DNA of 64,000 nucleotides from Acinetobacter pittii (lineage in GTDB: Bacteria; Pseudomonadota; Gammaproteobacteria; Pseudomonadales; Moraxellaceae), in assembly GCF_034067285.1 (NCBI RefSeq), contig NZ_CP139286.1, forward strand, positions 1,054,001 through 1,118,000, written 5' to 3'. The position numbers and the translations under genes are program-made. Shown here one piece after another: positions 62,609-64,000 of this stretch. How positions within the stretch are numbered: position 1 is the stretch's first letter; the number at the start of each line of letters is the position of its first letter. Under the pieces are notes generated by a model. It made no database searches. It had not been told where the DNA came from and saw only the letters and a program-made list of their open reading frames with translations.

Positions 62609-63812
62609 GAATAACAGCCTCCTCATTTACAAAGAAGTGTACGATTACACCTAATATACTCAATGCAATAGAACATAGCCAAATCGCATTGTAATTACCT
62701 GTTAAGTCGTGATTAACACCGCCAAGCCAACCGCCAAAGAAAGAGCCGACTTGATGAGTGAAGAACACAATACCACTTAGCATTGAAAGGTATTTAACAC
62801 CAAACATATTTGCCACAATGCCGTTTGTGAGTGGAACTGTAGAAAGCCATAAAAGGCCCATAATCACTCCAAAAGCATATACCGTATATGTGCTTAAAGG
62901 TAATAGTAAAAAAGCAATAATTGCGATGCCGCGGCTACCATAAAGTGCCATTAATAACTTAGGCTTCGAGAAGCGATCTCCTAACCAGCCTGCGCCGTAA
63001 GTCCCCACAATATTAAATAGTCCAACTAGTGCCAGAAACACGGTACCTGTAGCTGCATCAAAGCCATGGTCGATTAAATAACCGGGTAAATGTACACCTA
63101 AGAATACAACTTGAAATCCACAAACTAAAAAGCCTAATGCTAACCACCAGAAGGGTTTGTGTTTTTGGGCAATATTCAATACTTGTTTAAATGTGAGCTG
63201 AGGTTGTGTAATTGCTTTTGGTGTTTGAGTACTAGGACCTTTTAACATCCACGCTAGTGGAATAATAAGGGCAATTAATAGCGCACTGACCATTAGGGCT
63301 GCTGACCATCCAACATTTTTAAGTAAGAGAAGGGTTGAGGGCAGCATAATAAACTGACCAAAAGAACCTGCTGCACTGGCAATCCCCATTGCCATACTCC
63401 TTTTTTCAGGTGGAGCAGCTCGGCCTACTGCACTCAGTAAAACTGTAAAAGAAGTTGCTGATAAAGCTAAACCAATAATAAGACCTAGGCTCAAATTCAA
63501 AATGAGTACACTTGAACTAAAAGCCATGAGTAGTAAGCCGAGGGAATAAAATAGCCCACCAACAGCAACCACAATTTTACTGCCGTATTTATCTGCGATT
63601 GCCCCAGTAAAAGGTTGAACTGCGCCCCAGATTAAATTTTGCATAGCGATTGCAAGACTAAAAACATGCTGCCCCCAACCGAACTCATGGCTCATTGGTA
63701 CGAGGTAAAGGCCGAAACCATGACGAACACCTAATGAAAGTGCCAGAATAATTGCACTGCCAATCAACATATAGATGAGGGACTGAGAAAATTGGTTGCC
63801 AGTTTTAGTCAT
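62598..63812 (-). CDS. Major facilitator superfamily transporter
   Basis: 404 residues, twelve helices in two halves. The signature region between helices 2 and 3 reads GAIADKYGSKIVVAVGG, and the second-half repeat is GWLGDRFSKPKLLMALYGSR. The opening LSLGVRHGFGLYLVPMSHEF resembles the monocarboxylate/oxalate-formate branch of MFS. Substrate unknown. ATG 63812 (MTKTGNQF) is chosen; a TTG start at 63866 would add 18 residues. No clear ribosome-binding site for either. Confidence 0.82.
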   Translation of the reverse strand: MTKTGNQFSQSLIYMLIGSAIILALSLGVRHGFGLYLVPMSHEFGWGQHVFSLAIAMQNLIWGAVQPFTGAIADKYGSKIVVAVGGLFYSLGLLLMAFSSSVLILNLSLGLIIGLALSATSFTVLLSAVGRAAPPEKRSMAMGIASAAGSFGQFIMLPSTLLLLKNVGWSAALMVSALLIALIIPLAWMLKGPSTQTPKAITQPQLTFKQVLNIAQKHKPFWWLALGFLVCGFQVVFLGVHLPGYLIDHGFDAATGTVFLALVGLFNIVGTYGAGWLGDRFSKPKLLMALYGSRGIAIIAFLLLPLSTYTVYAFGVIMGLLWLSTVPLTNGIVANMFGVKYLSMLSGIVFFTHQVGSFFGGWLGGVNHDLTGNYNAIWLCSIALSILGVIVHFFVNEEAVIHDA

Positions 63813-63941
63813 GATTAATGGAAAATTATAATAATGATGATTTATTGTAGAAGATATATCGAACAATATCGATATGGTTGGGATGATATTTAAGAAGAAT
63901 TAAAAAGTTTTTAAGGGTCGTATTTTATGAGAAGACAATTA

Positions 63942-63974
63942 AAGAAGCAGACATCATTTTGATCTCTGCTTCTT
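63942..63974 (-). terminator. Hairpin at the right edge
   Basis: AAGAAGCAGA (63942-63951) pairs with TCTGCTTCTT (63965-63974); leftward it is followed by TTTAATT, a modest T run. Confidence 0.6.
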
Positions 63975-63981
63975 ATAAAAA

Positions 63982-64000
63982 TTACGCGGCGGAATTACGT
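63982..64000 (-). CDS. Possible C-terminal tail of a gene beyond the window
   Basis: Read leftward, one frame enters from the edge as Arg-Asn-Ser-Ala-Ala and stops at TAA (63984-63982), just before the hairpin at 63942-63974. Far too short to identify; the stop-plus-hairpin arrangement is the only support. Confidence 0.25.

Overview
The window is an AT-rich (my estimate about 39-40% GC), gene-dense chromosomal segment of a gammaproteobacterium of the genus Acinetobacter, most likely A. baumannii or a very close relative. The strongest marker is a class C beta-lactamase of the ADC type (27513-28664) lying next to folE, the usual Acinetobacter arrangement. Split tryptophan genes (trpG-trpD-trpC without trpE), CstA, an Acinetobacter-like small CspA and many short strong hairpin terminators fit the same genus. 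I see no insertion sequence, CRISPR array, integron or intact prophage. Species identity rests on remembered protein similarity, not on a search.

Layout. 0-2.3 kb: tail of an AmpG-like permease, glyoxalase I, a SLC10-type symporter, and rpmE behind a long folded leader. 2.3-7.8 kb: a leftward operon epmB - PilZ-domain protein - FimX-like REC/PAS/GGDEF/EAL protein, divergent from efp, the substrate of EpmB. 7.9-10.6 kb: cstA, its small YbdD partner, tRNA-Val. 10.9-15.8 kb: a sugar locus with a FucP/GluP-type permease divergent from a dehydrogenase, a lactonase and a LamB-type porin; the divergent gap holds repeated palindromes. 16-18.3 kb: a cold-shock gene, two small unknown genes, a GC-richer, strongly folded RNA-like element resembling phage C4/Icd regulatory regions, and a TetR regulator. 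18.3-20.2 kb: a PLP-dependent hydroxyaspartate/serine/threonine ammonia-lyase divergent from a DauR/YheO-type regulator. 20.3-28.7 kb: a small membrane protein, pirin, an L,D-transpeptidase, hemE, a DUF817 protein, DUF3015, a DUF4105 (Lnb-like) protein and ampC without an upstream ISAba1.

28.8-36.3 kb: folE, an Smr protein, trpCDG, then a peptide permease/X-Pro aminopeptidase pair overlapping by 4 bases. 36.3-42.3 kb: glnA behind a sigma-54 promoter with NtrC-like sites, ubiC-ubiA, a lipoprotein lipase and two small membrane proteins. 42.3-42.8 kb: three tRNA-Asn genes. 42.9-49.5 kb: Fe superoxide dismutase, Nif3-like protein, DegS-like protease, cca and maeB; a perfect hairpin between maeB and cca contains the cca ribosome-binding site. 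49.7-56.9 kb: a membrane-bound PAS/GGDEF/EAL protein, rsmE, metF, and ahcY under a clear SAH riboswitch; a degenerate C39-like protein and a CMD-family protein. 57-64 kb: fadE, lipA, sthA, an MFS transporter with an overlapping 44-residue membrane microprotein, and perhaps the tail of one more gene.

Most of the window is core metabolism. The parts least explained by known genes are the structured element at 17.2-17.45 kb, the two-domain rpmE leader, the repeated operators of the sugar and ammonia-lyase loci, the EF-P/c-di-GMP operon, and the microprotein at 62.5 kb.
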